A DNA stretch of 49,523 nucleotides from JACIYW01 sp014359745 (lineage in GTDB: Bacteria; Pseudomonadota; Alphaproteobacteria; Rhodobacterales; Rhodobacteraceae): contig JBNPWE010000020.1 of NCBI GenBank assembly GCA_050433985.1, positions 1-49,523 on the forward strand. The letters run 5' to 3'. The number at the start of each line of letters is the position of its first letter. The stretch's first letter is position 1. Shown piece by piece: positions 23,566 to 31,478 of the stretch. The position numbers and the translations under genes are program-made. The notes below the pieces were generated by a model. The model worked only from the letters and a program-made list of their open reading frames with translations, was not told the origin of the DNA and did not search any database.

Positions 23566-26070
23566 TCAGTTGCGCGGCTTGGTGCGGGTGGTGGGCGGCG
23601 CTTCGGCCGGGTTTTCGGGCCAGGGGTGGCGGGGGTAGCGGCCGCGCATGTCCTTGCGCACATCACTGTAGGATGTCGCCCAGAAGGCGGGCAGGTCGGT
23701 GGTGACCTGCACGGTCTTGCCCGCGGGCGAAAGCAGGGTGATGCGCAGCGGCAGGTGTTTGGGGCCGACCACGGGATGCGCGGTGACGCCAAACATTTCC
23801 TGAAGCCGGATCGATATGCCGGGGCTGTCGTCATCGTAATCGATGGGCACCTGACGGCCAAGGGGCGTGGTGAAATGGCCGGGGGTGGCCGCGTCGATCT
23901 GCCGGAGGGTGGCGTGGCCAAGATGGGCGCGCAGCGGTTCCAGCGTATCCAGCGCCTTGAGGTCGGCCAGGGTGCGGCAGGTACCGGCATAGGGCATCAG
24001 CCAGGTGTCAATCGTGGCAAGCAGCGCCGCGTCGGAGATGTCGGGAACGTCGGCACCCTCGCGGCGCAGCAATGCCGCGCGCGCCTGTAGGCGCCGCACT
24101 GCGGGTGGCAGTGTCAGCGCGGTCAGCCCAAGGTCGCGCACGCCGTCCATGGCGGCACGGGCCACGGCGTCTTGTGGCACGTCCTGCCAGATGCGGTCTT
24201 GCAGGATCAGGGCGGCGAAACATTCCTGCTGCCGGGCCTGCACCCGGCGGTCGCGCCGCGACCAGGTGCAGCGGTCCTGCCAGGTGATCTGATCGCCGTA
24301 AAGGCCGCGCAATTCGGCATCGGCAAGGGGGATCGCCAGGCGAATACGGGCCTCGCGCGGGTCGCCGTCAAGATCGGTGGCGACGATGAGGCGCGCGGCG
24401 GCAAGCGGATCGCCCGCATCCATCGCGGCCCCTTTGCCGCCTGAAAGCACCCAGCGCGGCGCCTCGCCGTTGCGGCGCAGGCCGATACGGTCGGGATAGG
24501 CCAGCGCCGCCATTTCAGCGGGCGACAGGGCCGGGGCATCTGGGACCAGCCGCGCCAGGCGCCGGGCCTCGTCGCGGATGCGGTGAAGGGTGGGCAGGTG
24601 GGGCGGGTGCGGATGGTCGGCGCGCGGCTGCGCAAGGGCGGCCAGACGCAGGCCCAGATCGCAGGGCGCGCCGCGCAGCGGGTCGCGATCGGCCAGCAGC
24701 GCGGCCAGTGGCGCCGCCGCCTTGCCCGCCCTGATCAGCATATGCGCAAGGCGCGGATGCAACGGCAGGGCAGCCAGCGCCCGGCCATGGCCGGTGATCC
24801 GGCCCTCGGCGGTCAGCGCGCCCATCATCGCCAGAAGCGCCTGTGCCTCGGCCAGGGCGCCGGGGTTGGGCGGGGTCAGGAACGCCAGGTCAGCGGTGCC
24901 ACGCGCGCCCCAAAGCGCCAGTTCCAGCGCGAGCGGCGCCAGGTCGGCCACCTCTATTTCGGCGGGCGCGAAAGCGGGCAGGGCGCCTTCCTCGCCCTTT
25001 GTCCAAAGCCGATAGCAGGTGCCCGGCCCCAACCGGCCGGCGCGGCCACGGCGCTGATCGGCCTCGGCGCGGCTGACCCGTTCGGTCACCAGCCGCGCCA
25101 TGCCCGATGCCGGATCGAAGCGGGCGCGCCGCGCAAGGCCCGCATCGATTACCACGGCCACATCCTCGATCGTCAGCGAGGTTTCGGCGATCGAGGTTGC
25201 CAGCACCACCTTGCGCCCGTCGCGCGCCGGGGTGATGGCGGCGCGCTGGGCGGCGAAATCCATCGCGCCGAACAGGGTGTGCACCATGCAATCGGGCGGC
25301 AGGCGGCCCTGCAAAAGGCCCTGCACGCGGCGTATCTCGCCCTCGCCGGGCAGGAACACCAGAATGCCGCCGCTGGTTTCGGTGGCGGCGCGGGCGACCA
25401 GATCGGCGCAGGCCGCCTCAACCCGCTGGGCCTTGGGGCGGGGGCGATCCAGCCAATGGGTGACCACCGGGTGGATCTGCCCGTCCGAGGTGATGACCGG
25501 CGCATCCAGAAGCGCCGCGACCGGGGCCGCGTCAAGCGTGGCCGACATCACCAGCACCATCAGATCGGGGCGCAGCGCGCCGCGCACCTCCCACACCAGC
25601 GCAAGGCCAAGGTCGGCATTCAATGATCGTTCGTGAAATTCATCGAAGATCACCGCCGCCACCCCCTCAAGCCCCGGATCGGATTGCAGACGGCGGGTCA
25701 GGATGCCTTCGGTCACCACCTCTATCCGGGTGCGGGCAGAGACGCGCGACTCGCCCCGGATGCGGTAGCCGACGGTTTCGCCCACCGGTTCATTCAGCAT
25801 CTCGGCCATGCGTTCGGCGCTGGCGCGCGCGGCAAGGCGGCGCGGTTCCAGCATCACGATCCGGCCAGACGGGATCAGCCCCGATCCCAGCAGCGCCAGC
25901 GGCACACGCGTGGTCTTGCCCGCGCCCGGCGGGGCTTGCAGAACCGCCCGTCCCTGCGCGCCAAGCGCTGCCAGAAGATCGGGCAGGGCCGCCTCGATCG
26001 GCAGGCTTGCCGGGGTCTGGCCGGGGTTGGGGATATCGGGGTTCGGGATATCGGTTGATCTTGCGGTCAT
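23566..26070 (-). CDS. hrpB: ATP-dependent RNA helicase HrpB
   Basis: DEAH/RHA-type helicase of 834 residues from ATG 26068-26070 (MTARSTDIPNPDIPNPGQ). A longer frame adds 71 residues that lie in the divergent meaB region and look non-coding. Walker A APPGAGKTT is at about 46-54, Walker B DEFHERS near 140, SATLDAAPV is motif III, and the helicase C-terminal core includes ATSIAETSLTIEDV and QRRGRAGRLGPG. The HrpB-specific C-terminal domain follows. The precise RNA substrate is not established. A short in-frame duplication encodes IPNPDIPNP at the N-terminus. Confidence 0.94.
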   Translation of the reverse strand: MTARSTDIPNPDIPNPGQTPASLPIEAALPDLLAALGAQGRAVLQAPPGAGKTTRVPLALLGSGLIPSGRIVMLEPRRLAARASAERMAEMLNEPVGETVGYRIRGESRVSARTRIEVVTEGILTRRLQSDPGLEGVAAVIFDEFHERSLNADLGLALVWEVRGALRPDLMVLVMSATLDAAPVAALLDAPVITSDGQIHPVVTHWLDRPRPKAQRVEAACADLVARAATETSGGILVFLPGEGEIRRVQGLLQGRLPPDCMVHTLFGAMDFAAQRAAITPARDGRKVVLATSIAETSLTIEDVAVVIDAGLARRARFDPASGMARLVTERVSRAEADQRRGRAGRLGPGTCYRLWTKGEEGALPAFAPAEIEVADLAPLALELALWGARGTADLAFLTPPNPGALAEAQALLAMMGALTAEGRITGHGRALAALPLHPRLAHMLIRAGKAAAPLAALLADRDPLRGAPCDLGLRLAALAQPRADHPHPPHLPTLHRIRDEARRLARLVPDAPALSPAEMAALAYPDRIGLRRNGEAPRWVLSGGKGAAMDAGDPLAAARLIVATDLDGDPREARIRLAIPLADAELRGLYGDQITWQDRCTWSRRDRRVQARQQECFAALILQDRIWQDVPQDAVARAAMDGVRDLGLTALTLPPAVRRLQARAALLRREGADVPDISDAALLATIDTWLMPYAGTCRTLADLKALDTLEPLRAHLGHATLRQIDAATPGHFTTPLGRQVPIDYDDDSPGISIRLQEMFGVTAHPVVGPKHLPLRITLLSPAGKTVQVTTDLPAFWATSYSDVRKDMRGRYPRHPWPENPAEAPPTTRTKPRN

Positions 26071-26176
26071 GGTCTGGACATACAGGGTTTGACGCTGGCA
26101 TGTAAACTTGCCCGGCGCGCGCGGCGGCAGGGAACGGCAAGGTGACGGCAGAAGAACGACAGGGGAACGGCCCGGA

Positions 26177-27211
26177 ATGGCGATGACGGCAGACGAGGCG
26201 ACAGCACAGGCTGAGGCGCAGATCGAGGTATTGGCGCAGGAGGTGGCAGCGGGCGGGCGGCGGGCGCTGGCGCGGGCGATCACCCTTGTCGAAAGCGGGC
26301 GGGCCGATCACCGGGCGCAGGCGGTGGCCTTGCTGGATCATCTGCGCAAGATCACCGGCGCGCGACAAGCGCTGCGGCTGGGGCTTTCGGGCACGCCGGG
26401 GGTGGGCAAATCAAGCTTTATCGAGGCATTCGGCCTGATGCTGACCGGGGCGGGGCACCGGGTGGCGGTGCTGGCGGTCGATCCCAGTTCGACGCGCTCG
26501 GGCGGATCGATCCTGGGCGACAAGACCCGGATGGAACGGCTCAGCCGCGATCCGAACGCCTTTATCCGGCCCTCGCCCAGCCAGACAGCCTTGGGTGGGG
26601 TGACGCGGCGCACGCGCGAGGCCGTGGCGCTGTGCGAGGCTGCGGGGTTCGATCTGGTGCTGATCGAGACGGTGGGCGTCGGGCAATCGGAAACCATGGT
26701 GGCCGGGATGAGCGATCTTTTCATCCTGTTGATGGCGCCCGGTGGCGGCGATGAATTGCAGGGGGTCAAGCGCGGCATCATGGAAATCGCCGACCTGATC
26801 CTGGTCAACAAGGCCGACGGCGATCTGCGCGGCCCGGCCAGCCGCACCTGCGCCGATTACGCCGGGGCGCTGCGGCTGTTGCGGCGCCGGGCCGAAGATC
26901 CGCCGGGTTTTCCCAAGGCAATGCTGGTATCGGCGCTGGAAGGCACCGGCCTGGCCGAGGCCTGGGAAGACATGCAGTACCTGGCCAACTGGCGCAAGGA
27001 CCATGGCCATTGGGATGCGCGGCGGGCCGATCAGGCGCGGCGCTGGTTCGAGGAAGATGTGCGCCTGGGTGTGCTTGCCCGGTTGACTGGCGACAAGGCC
27101 ACACAGGCGCGCATGGCGGCGCTGGGCGCCGAGGTGGCGGCGGGGCGCGTTACCCCGGCGGCGGCGGCGACCGAGGTTCTGGCGCAACTGGATCAGGGCC
27201 ATGTGCGGTGA
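26177..27211 (+). CDS. meaB: MeaB/ArgK-family G3E GTPase (methylmalonyl-CoA mutase chaperone)
   Basis: 344 residues. P-loop GTPGVGKSS is at about 72-80; VDPSSTRSGGSILGDKTRME, IETVGVGQSE and LVNKAD are the GTPase and family motifs. MeaB protects and gates the adenosylcobalamin cofactor of methylmalonyl-CoA (or ethylmalonyl-CoA) mutase. No mutase gene is nearby. The start is ATG 26177, with a second ATG two codons on. It is divergent from hrpB with 106 bp between starts and is followed by trkH 51 bp downstream. Confidence 0.94.
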   Translation: MAMTADEATAQAEAQIEVLAQEVAAGGRRALARAITLVESGRADHRAQAVALLDHLRKITGARQALRLGLSGTPGVGKSSFIEAFGLMLTGAGHRVAVLAVDPSSTRSGGSILGDKTRMERLSRDPNAFIRPSPSQTALGGVTRRTREAVALCEAAGFDLVLIETVGVGQSETMVAGMSDLFILLMAPGGGDELQGVKRGIMEIADLILVNKADGDLRGPASRTCADYAGALRLLRRRAEDPPGFPKAMLVSALEGTGLAEAWEDMQYLANWRKDHGHWDARRADQARRWFEEDVRLGVLARLTGDKATQARMAALGAEVAAGRVTPAAAATEVLAQLDQGHVR

Positions 27212-27262
27212 AGCCCTTGCGGCGCTTGACAGGCCTGTCGCACCCGGCCAAGCCTGCCCGCC

Positions 27263-28711
27263 ATGATTGATCAGCGCCCCATCGGATATGTCACCGGCCT
27301 GCTTGTCTGCATTCTTGGGCTGGCGATGCTGGTGCCGATGGTGCTGGATTACCGCAACGGCGATCCGAACTGGACGGCGTTTCTGGAATCCTCGATCATC
27401 TCGGTGGTCACGGGCGGGCTGGTGGCGCTGGCGTGCCGGAACCGGGTGGGCGAGGGGCTTTCGATCCAGCAAAGCTTTTTGCTGACGACCGGGCTTTGGG
27501 CGGTTCTGCCGCTGTTCGGGGCGCTGCCCTTCATGATCGGGGCGCCCGATGTCGGTCTGACCGATGCCTATTTCGAAGCGATGTCGGGCCTGACAACCAC
27601 CGGGGCGACGGTGTTCCACGAATTGCAGAATCTGCCGCTTGGCACCAACCTGTGGCGCGGCATCCTGCAATGGCTGGGGGGCCTGGGGATTGTGATCGTC
27701 GCCATGGTCTTCCTGCCGGTGATGAAAGTGGGGGGGATGCAATACTTCCGCTCGGAAGGGTTTGATACACTGGGCAAGATCCTGCCGCGCGCGCTGGATA
27801 TCGCAACAGGGCTTATCCGGATATATCTGGGCCTGACGGTGTTGTGTCTTCTTGCCTATGCGATCGTCGGAATGGCGCCTTATGATGCCGTGGTGCATGC
27901 GCTGACCACGATGTCGACCGGCGGTTTTTCGACAACCGACAGTTCCTTCGCCAAATATGCCGGCCCGGCGGAATATGTTTCTGCGGTTTTCATGATCGCG
28001 GCCAGCGTGCCGTTTGTGCGCTTCGTGCAACTGATGGCCGGTTCGGCCCTGCCGATGTACCGCGACCTTCAGGTGCGGGCCTATCTGCGCTGGATGCTTT
28101 ATGCGATCGCTGCCATCGTTGCCTACCGGATGTTTCATTTCGGCACCGATTTTCTGCCCGCGCTGCGTGAAACGACGTTCAACGTGGTGTCGATCATGTC
28201 GGGCACCGGCTATGGCAGCGAGGATATCACGTCGTGGGGGCCATTCCCGTTCGTGGTTTTCCTGATCATCGGCATCATCGGCGGTTGCACCTCGTCAACC
28301 GGCTGTTCGATCAAGGTGTTCCGCTATCTGGTGCTGATCGAGGCGATCAAGATGCAGATCCGCCGCATCTATACCCCCTCGCGCGTCAGCCCGATGAAGC
28401 TGGGAAACCGGGTGCTGGAAGAGGATGTCGTGAATTCGGTGATCGTGTTGTTCACCATGTTCATCCTGACGTTCGGCATCACCTCTGTGCTGCTGTCGCT
28501 GACCGGATTGCAGACCGGCACCGCGCTGACGGCGGCGTGGACATCGATTTTCAACATCGGCCCCGCCTTTGGCCCCGAGGTGCGCGGATCGGGCGCCATG
28601 GATCAGTTCCCGGTGGCGGCCAAATGGATCATGGCCGGTGCAATGATGTTGGGCCGGTTGGAACTGCTTTCAGTATTCGTGCTGGTCCTGCCCCGGTTCT
28701 GGCGCGGCTAA
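27263..28711 (+). CDS. trkH: TrkH-family potassium uptake protein
   Basis: 482-residue membrane subunit of a Trk/Ktr potassium channel-transporter. Four M1-P-M2 repeats are visible with selectivity-loop segments SGLTTTGATV, TTMSTGGFSTTD, SGTGYGSED and, in the degenerate fourth repeat, FNIGPAFGPEV. GGCTSSTGCSIKVFRYLVL is the typical intramembrane loop. It would need a TrkA-type nucleotide-binding partner, which is not in this window. The gene ends convergently with the tmRNA gene. Confidence 0.95.
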   Translation: MIDQRPIGYVTGLLVCILGLAMLVPMVLDYRNGDPNWTAFLESSIISVVTGGLVALACRNRVGEGLSIQQSFLLTTGLWAVLPLFGALPFMIGAPDVGLTDAYFEAMSGLTTTGATVFHELQNLPLGTNLWRGILQWLGGLGIVIVAMVFLPVMKVGGMQYFRSEGFDTLGKILPRALDIATGLIRIYLGLTVLCLLAYAIVGMAPYDAVVHALTTMSTGGFSTTDSSFAKYAGPAEYVSAVFMIAASVPFVRFVQLMAGSALPMYRDLQVRAYLRWMLYAIAAIVAYRMFHFGTDFLPALRETTFNVVSIMSGTGYGSEDITSWGPFPFVVFLIIGIIGGCTSSTGCSIKVFRYLVLIEAIKMQIRRIYTPSRVSPMKLGNRVLEEDVVNSVIVLFTMFILTFGITSVLLSLTGLQTGTALTAAWTSIFNIGPAFGPEVRGSGAMDQFPVAAKWIMAGAMMLGRLELLSVFVLVLPRFWRG

Positions 28712-28736
28712 GCGGGCGATTTCCGGAATGTCACAG

Positions 28737-29064
28737 GCAGGGGGGAAAGTGCAGGCTTCTGTTGCCAGGTGCCTGCGAACCCCGCCTTACGCTGCTAGGC
28801 GCAAGGGCTTAGTTTCGGCGACTCGAACTGCTTACGCAGCCAGAGCCATTGCCGGAGCACGGTTGTCATTGGCAACTGTACGTTTCGGACCGATAACGGT
28901 GGTACCTCACCGGGACAAAGCATAACCCCTTTAGACGTTCGTCGATCCTGTTTCGGCCCCATTTTCCGCCAATGACGGGGATTTGGTGGAGCCGCCGGGT
29001 ACCGCCCCCGGGTCCGATCCGCTTATTACGAGCGCGTTTATGTCCATAGTTCCGTTGCCGGAAC
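28737..29064 (-). ncRNA. ssrA: Transfer-messenger RNA, circularly permuted two-piece form
   Basis: Reading the minus strand, the acceptor piece comes first and ends in GGCTCCACCA (CCA at 28984-28986). A 23-nt intervening segment (28961-28983) follows, then the coding piece starts GGGGCCGAAACAGGATCGAC at 28960. The two ends pair as GGGGCCG with CGGCTCC, with a G-U wobble at the third pair, the alanyl-tRNA synthetase identity mark. The tag frame (28873-28832) encodes ANDNRAPAMALAA then TAA. The outer ends are estimated: the 5' end from the promoter, the 3' end after a GCAGGC...GCCTGC stem (28751-28776). Confidence 0.95.
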
Positions 29065-29070
29065 ACCCCA

Positions 29071-29099
29071 TAGATACGCCTGCGCCCCGGCCATATCAA
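29071..29099 (-). promoter_or_regulatory. Promoter of the tmRNA gene
   Basis: On the minus strand TTGATA (29099-29094), a 17-bp spacer, then TATCTA (29076-29071). It lies directly upstream of the acceptor piece, with a predicted start point near 29064. Both boxes are close to the housekeeping sigma consensus, as expected for an abundant RNA. Confidence 0.75.
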
Positions 29100-29247
29100 G
29101 GGGTAAGGCGCGCGAGGGCGGCGCGCGCCGGGATGCGGCCCCCCGATGCCCGCAATGTGCCCGCCGGATACCCCATGCGCCCCCTTGCATCCGCGTGCAA
29201 ATGGCGTTTTCCTGTCGGCACGGACGCCCCGCTGCAAAGGAAACCCC

Positions 29248-30240
29248 ATGACATTTCGCGCCCTTCTGGTGGAAAAGGATGACGCGGGCCAGACCCGCGC
29301 ATCGGTGCAGGATATCGATGACGCGCGCCTGCCCGAAGGCAATGTGACGCTGGCGGTCGAATATTCATCGCTCAATTACAAGGACGGGCTTTGCATCGGT
29401 CCCGGAGGGGGGCTTGTGAGGGCCTATCCGCATGTTCCGGGCATTGACATGGCCGGCCGGGTCGAGGCGTCAAAGGATGCGCGCTACAAACCCGGCGACC
29501 GGGTGGTGATGACCGGCTGGCGGGTGGGCGAGGTGCGGTGGGGCGGTTTCGCCACCCGCGCCCGCGTCAATGCCGACTGGCTGGTGCCGCTGCCCGACGG
29601 GTTGAGCAGCCATGACGCCATGGCGGTCGGCACGGCGGGGCTGACGGCGATGCTGGCCCTGATGGCGCTGGAGGATCACGGGCTGACCGTGGGCGTCGGC
29701 CCGGTTCTGGTGACCGGGGCCGCGGGCGGCGTGGGATCGGTGGCCACGGCGCTTCTGGCCGCCCTTGGCCATGAGGTGGCCGCCGTCACCGGCCGCCCCG
29801 AGACGGGCGATTATTTGCGCGATCTGGGCGCCGACACAATCATTGCGCGCACCGATCTGGCCGAAACCGTAAAGCGCCCGCTTGAATCCGAAACCTGGGC
29901 GGGGTGCATTGATGCGGTGGGCGGTGCGATGCTGGCGCGGGTGCTGGGGCAGATGCGGTATGGCGCGTCGGTTGCGGCAGTGGGCCTTGCCGGGGGGGCC
30001 GATCTGCCAGCGACCGTGATCCCGTTCCTGCTGCGCGGGGTCAACCTGTTGGGCATCGATTCCGTGATGCGCCCGACGCCCGACCGGGTGCGCGCCTGGA
30101 ACCGGATCGCCACGGATCTGCCGATGGACAAGCTGCGCGCCATGGTGCGCCCCGCCACGCTGGGCGACCTGCCCGATCTTGGCGCGGCAATCCTGAAGGG
30201 GGCGGTGCAGGGCCGCGTGGTTGTGGATGTGAACGGCTAA
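29248..30240 (+). CDS. acuI: Acrylyl-CoA reductase AcuI (YhdH-type quinone oxidoreductase family)
   Basis: 330 residues after AAAGGA. This is a medium-chain dehydrogenase/reductase without structural zinc: the N-terminal catalytic fold includes EYSSLNYKDGLCIG, and the NADPH-binding Rossmann motif GAAGGVGSVA is near residue 155. The family reduces acrylyl-CoA to propionyl-CoA. In marine Rhodobacteraceae it takes part in 3-hydroxypropionate and DMSP catabolism and removes toxic acryloyl-CoA. The propionyl-CoA made would flow to methylmalonyl-CoA, which agrees with meaB nearby. It is divergent from ssrA. Confidence 0.9.
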   Translation: MTFRALLVEKDDAGQTRASVQDIDDARLPEGNVTLAVEYSSLNYKDGLCIGPGGGLVRAYPHVPGIDMAGRVEASKDARYKPGDRVVMTGWRVGEVRWGGFATRARVNADWLVPLPDGLSSHDAMAVGTAGLTAMLALMALEDHGLTVGVGPVLVTGAAGGVGSVATALLAALGHEVAAVTGRPETGDYLRDLGADTIIARTDLAETVKRPLESETWAGCIDAVGGAMLARVLGQMRYGASVAAVGLAGGADLPATVIPFLLRGVNLLGIDSVMRPTPDRVRAWNRIATDLPMDKLRAMVRPATLGDLPDLGAAILKGAVQGRVVVDVNG

Positions 30241-30278
30241 CTAACCTTCGCGCGATTGGGCGCGCGATCGGGAAACCT

Positions 30279-30296
30279 TGAAAAATACTCCCGCCG
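30279..30296 (-). repeat. Dispersed intergenic repeat, partial copy 4
   Basis: On the minus strand CCGGCGGGAGTATTTTTCAA: the GC-rich arm and T-run of the repeat without the CCAAGATGAA tail. It lies in the 116-bp convergent gap between acuI and the DUF2235 gene. Here it looks most like a terminator stem with T-tract. Confidence 0.55.
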
Positions 30297-30356
30297 GGGT
30301 CGGCCGCGCGCGCCGCAAGACCCGTCTTCATGGCCTCTTGGCGGGGATGTCCGGTC

Positions 30357-31478
30357 TCATGGGTGCGCGGCGCGTGCCGCTTTGGTTGCAAGGGCCTTGT
30401 CGCGCGCTTCGAACGCGGCGCGATGCACCGGGTGCAGATAGGGCAGGGCGCTGGGATGCACCTGTTCCGAGATGTCATATCCCACCCGGCGGCGACGGCG
30501 CAGCACGAAATATTTTGCCCAGCCCCGCACACTGCCCACCATCGGGGCAGTCACGTCGCAGATATAGCGATCGCGCCAGCCATCGGGCAGCGGCAGGCCG
30601 CAGTGATCAAGTTTTTCCAGCATCCATATCAGCGGAATGTTGGACAGCGGCCGCGCGGCGTCGAACCCCATAAGCTGGCCGCCGATATCGCCATGGGTGC
30701 CGCGAAACCACATCTGTTCCACATCCCCGGCCCATCCGGGCGGGCAATCCCACATCACCGGCGTGAAGGCCACGCGCTTTTCGTGCAGCGCCAGCGCGTG
30801 ATAGCCATGTTTGATAGAGGGGCCAAGATGATGGTTGTGAAAGGCGTGGCTGGGTTCGGTGATGCGCCACAGCACCGGCAACCGCAGCCCCAGCGCCTTG
30901 ACCGTATCCCAGACCCCCACCATCTCTATCGGGGCGGTTTCGTGGCAATGGGCGCGGGCAAAGATGCGTATGGTCTTGCCGGTCGGCCCATCTTCGGGGG
31001 TGCATTCATAGAACCGGTAGACGGCGCGGATGTTGCGCACATTCGCTTCGTCGGGGCGCAACAGGCCGATACGGTCGATCACCCCGGCAAGTGAGCGCAC
31101 CGCATAGGCGCCCCGAGAATAGCCCAGCAGGAATATCCGGTCACCGGGGCGATAGCGCGAGGCAAGAAACCCATAGGCGCGGCGGATCTGGCGGTTGATA
31201 CCGCGCCCGGTGATCACGTCGTTAGATTGCCGCCAGCTTTGCCATTGCACCCCCGCCTCGTAGTAAAGCGACAGATCGGCGCGGGGCAGCATTTCGGCCA
31301 GCAGCCGATAGGTGCGCCCGGCGTTGGTTTCCTCGCCGGGGGTCAGGCTGGACAGGGTGCCATCCAGGATCACCACATGCGAGGTTGGCCCAGGGCGGCT
31401 GCGAACCGGTTCGGGGCTGTGCCCCTCTGCCCGCCGCCCCGGATGCAGCCAGCGGCGAAGGCGATCAGGCAGCCGCAC
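30357..31478 (-). CDS. DUF2235 (Tle1-like) alpha/beta hydrolase
   Basis: 373 residues from a GTG at 31478 (MRLPDRLRRWLHPG) preceded by AAGAGG. A longer frame only reads the coxL gene out of phase. VVILDGTLSSL near residue 36 and the nucleophile elbow LLGYSRGAYAVRSL with Ser121 are the DUF2235 signatures; EMVGVWDTVKALG and FRGTHGDIGG carry the Asp and His of the expected triad. The domain occurs in type VI secretion phospholipase effectors (Tle1) and in many uncharacterised enzymes. There is no secretion signal or VgrG nearby. It overlaps coxL by 14 bp, so the two are probably co-translated. Confidence 0.85.
   Translation of the reverse strand: MRLPDRLRRWLHPGRRAEGHSPEPVRSRPGPTSHVVILDGTLSSLTPGEETNAGRTYRLLAEMLPRADLSLYYEAGVQWQSWRQSNDVITGRGINRQIRRAYGFLASRYRPGDRIFLLGYSRGAYAVRSLAGVIDRIGLLRPDEANVRNIRAVYRFYECTPEDGPTGKTIRIFARAHCHETAPIEMVGVWDTVKALGLRLPVLWRITEPSHAFHNHHLGPSIKHGYHALALHEKRVAFTPVMWDCPPGWAGDVEQMWFRGTHGDIGGQLMGFDAARPLSNIPLIWMLEKLDHCGLPLPDGWRDRYICDVTAPMVGSVRGWAKYFVLRRRRRVGYDISEQVHPSALPYLHPVHRAAFEARDKALATKAARAAHP

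Noticed and set aside
21618..23990. A 790-codon open frame on the minus strand opposite the SulP gene
   Set aside because: Extremely Arg/His/Gln-rich translation of the complementary strand of a clear transporter; it also runs into hrpB in another frame.
30357..31478. DUF2235 protein as a type VI secretion toxin
   Set aside because: No VgrG, PAAR, immunity or secretion genes are near, and it is coupled to a metabolic gene.
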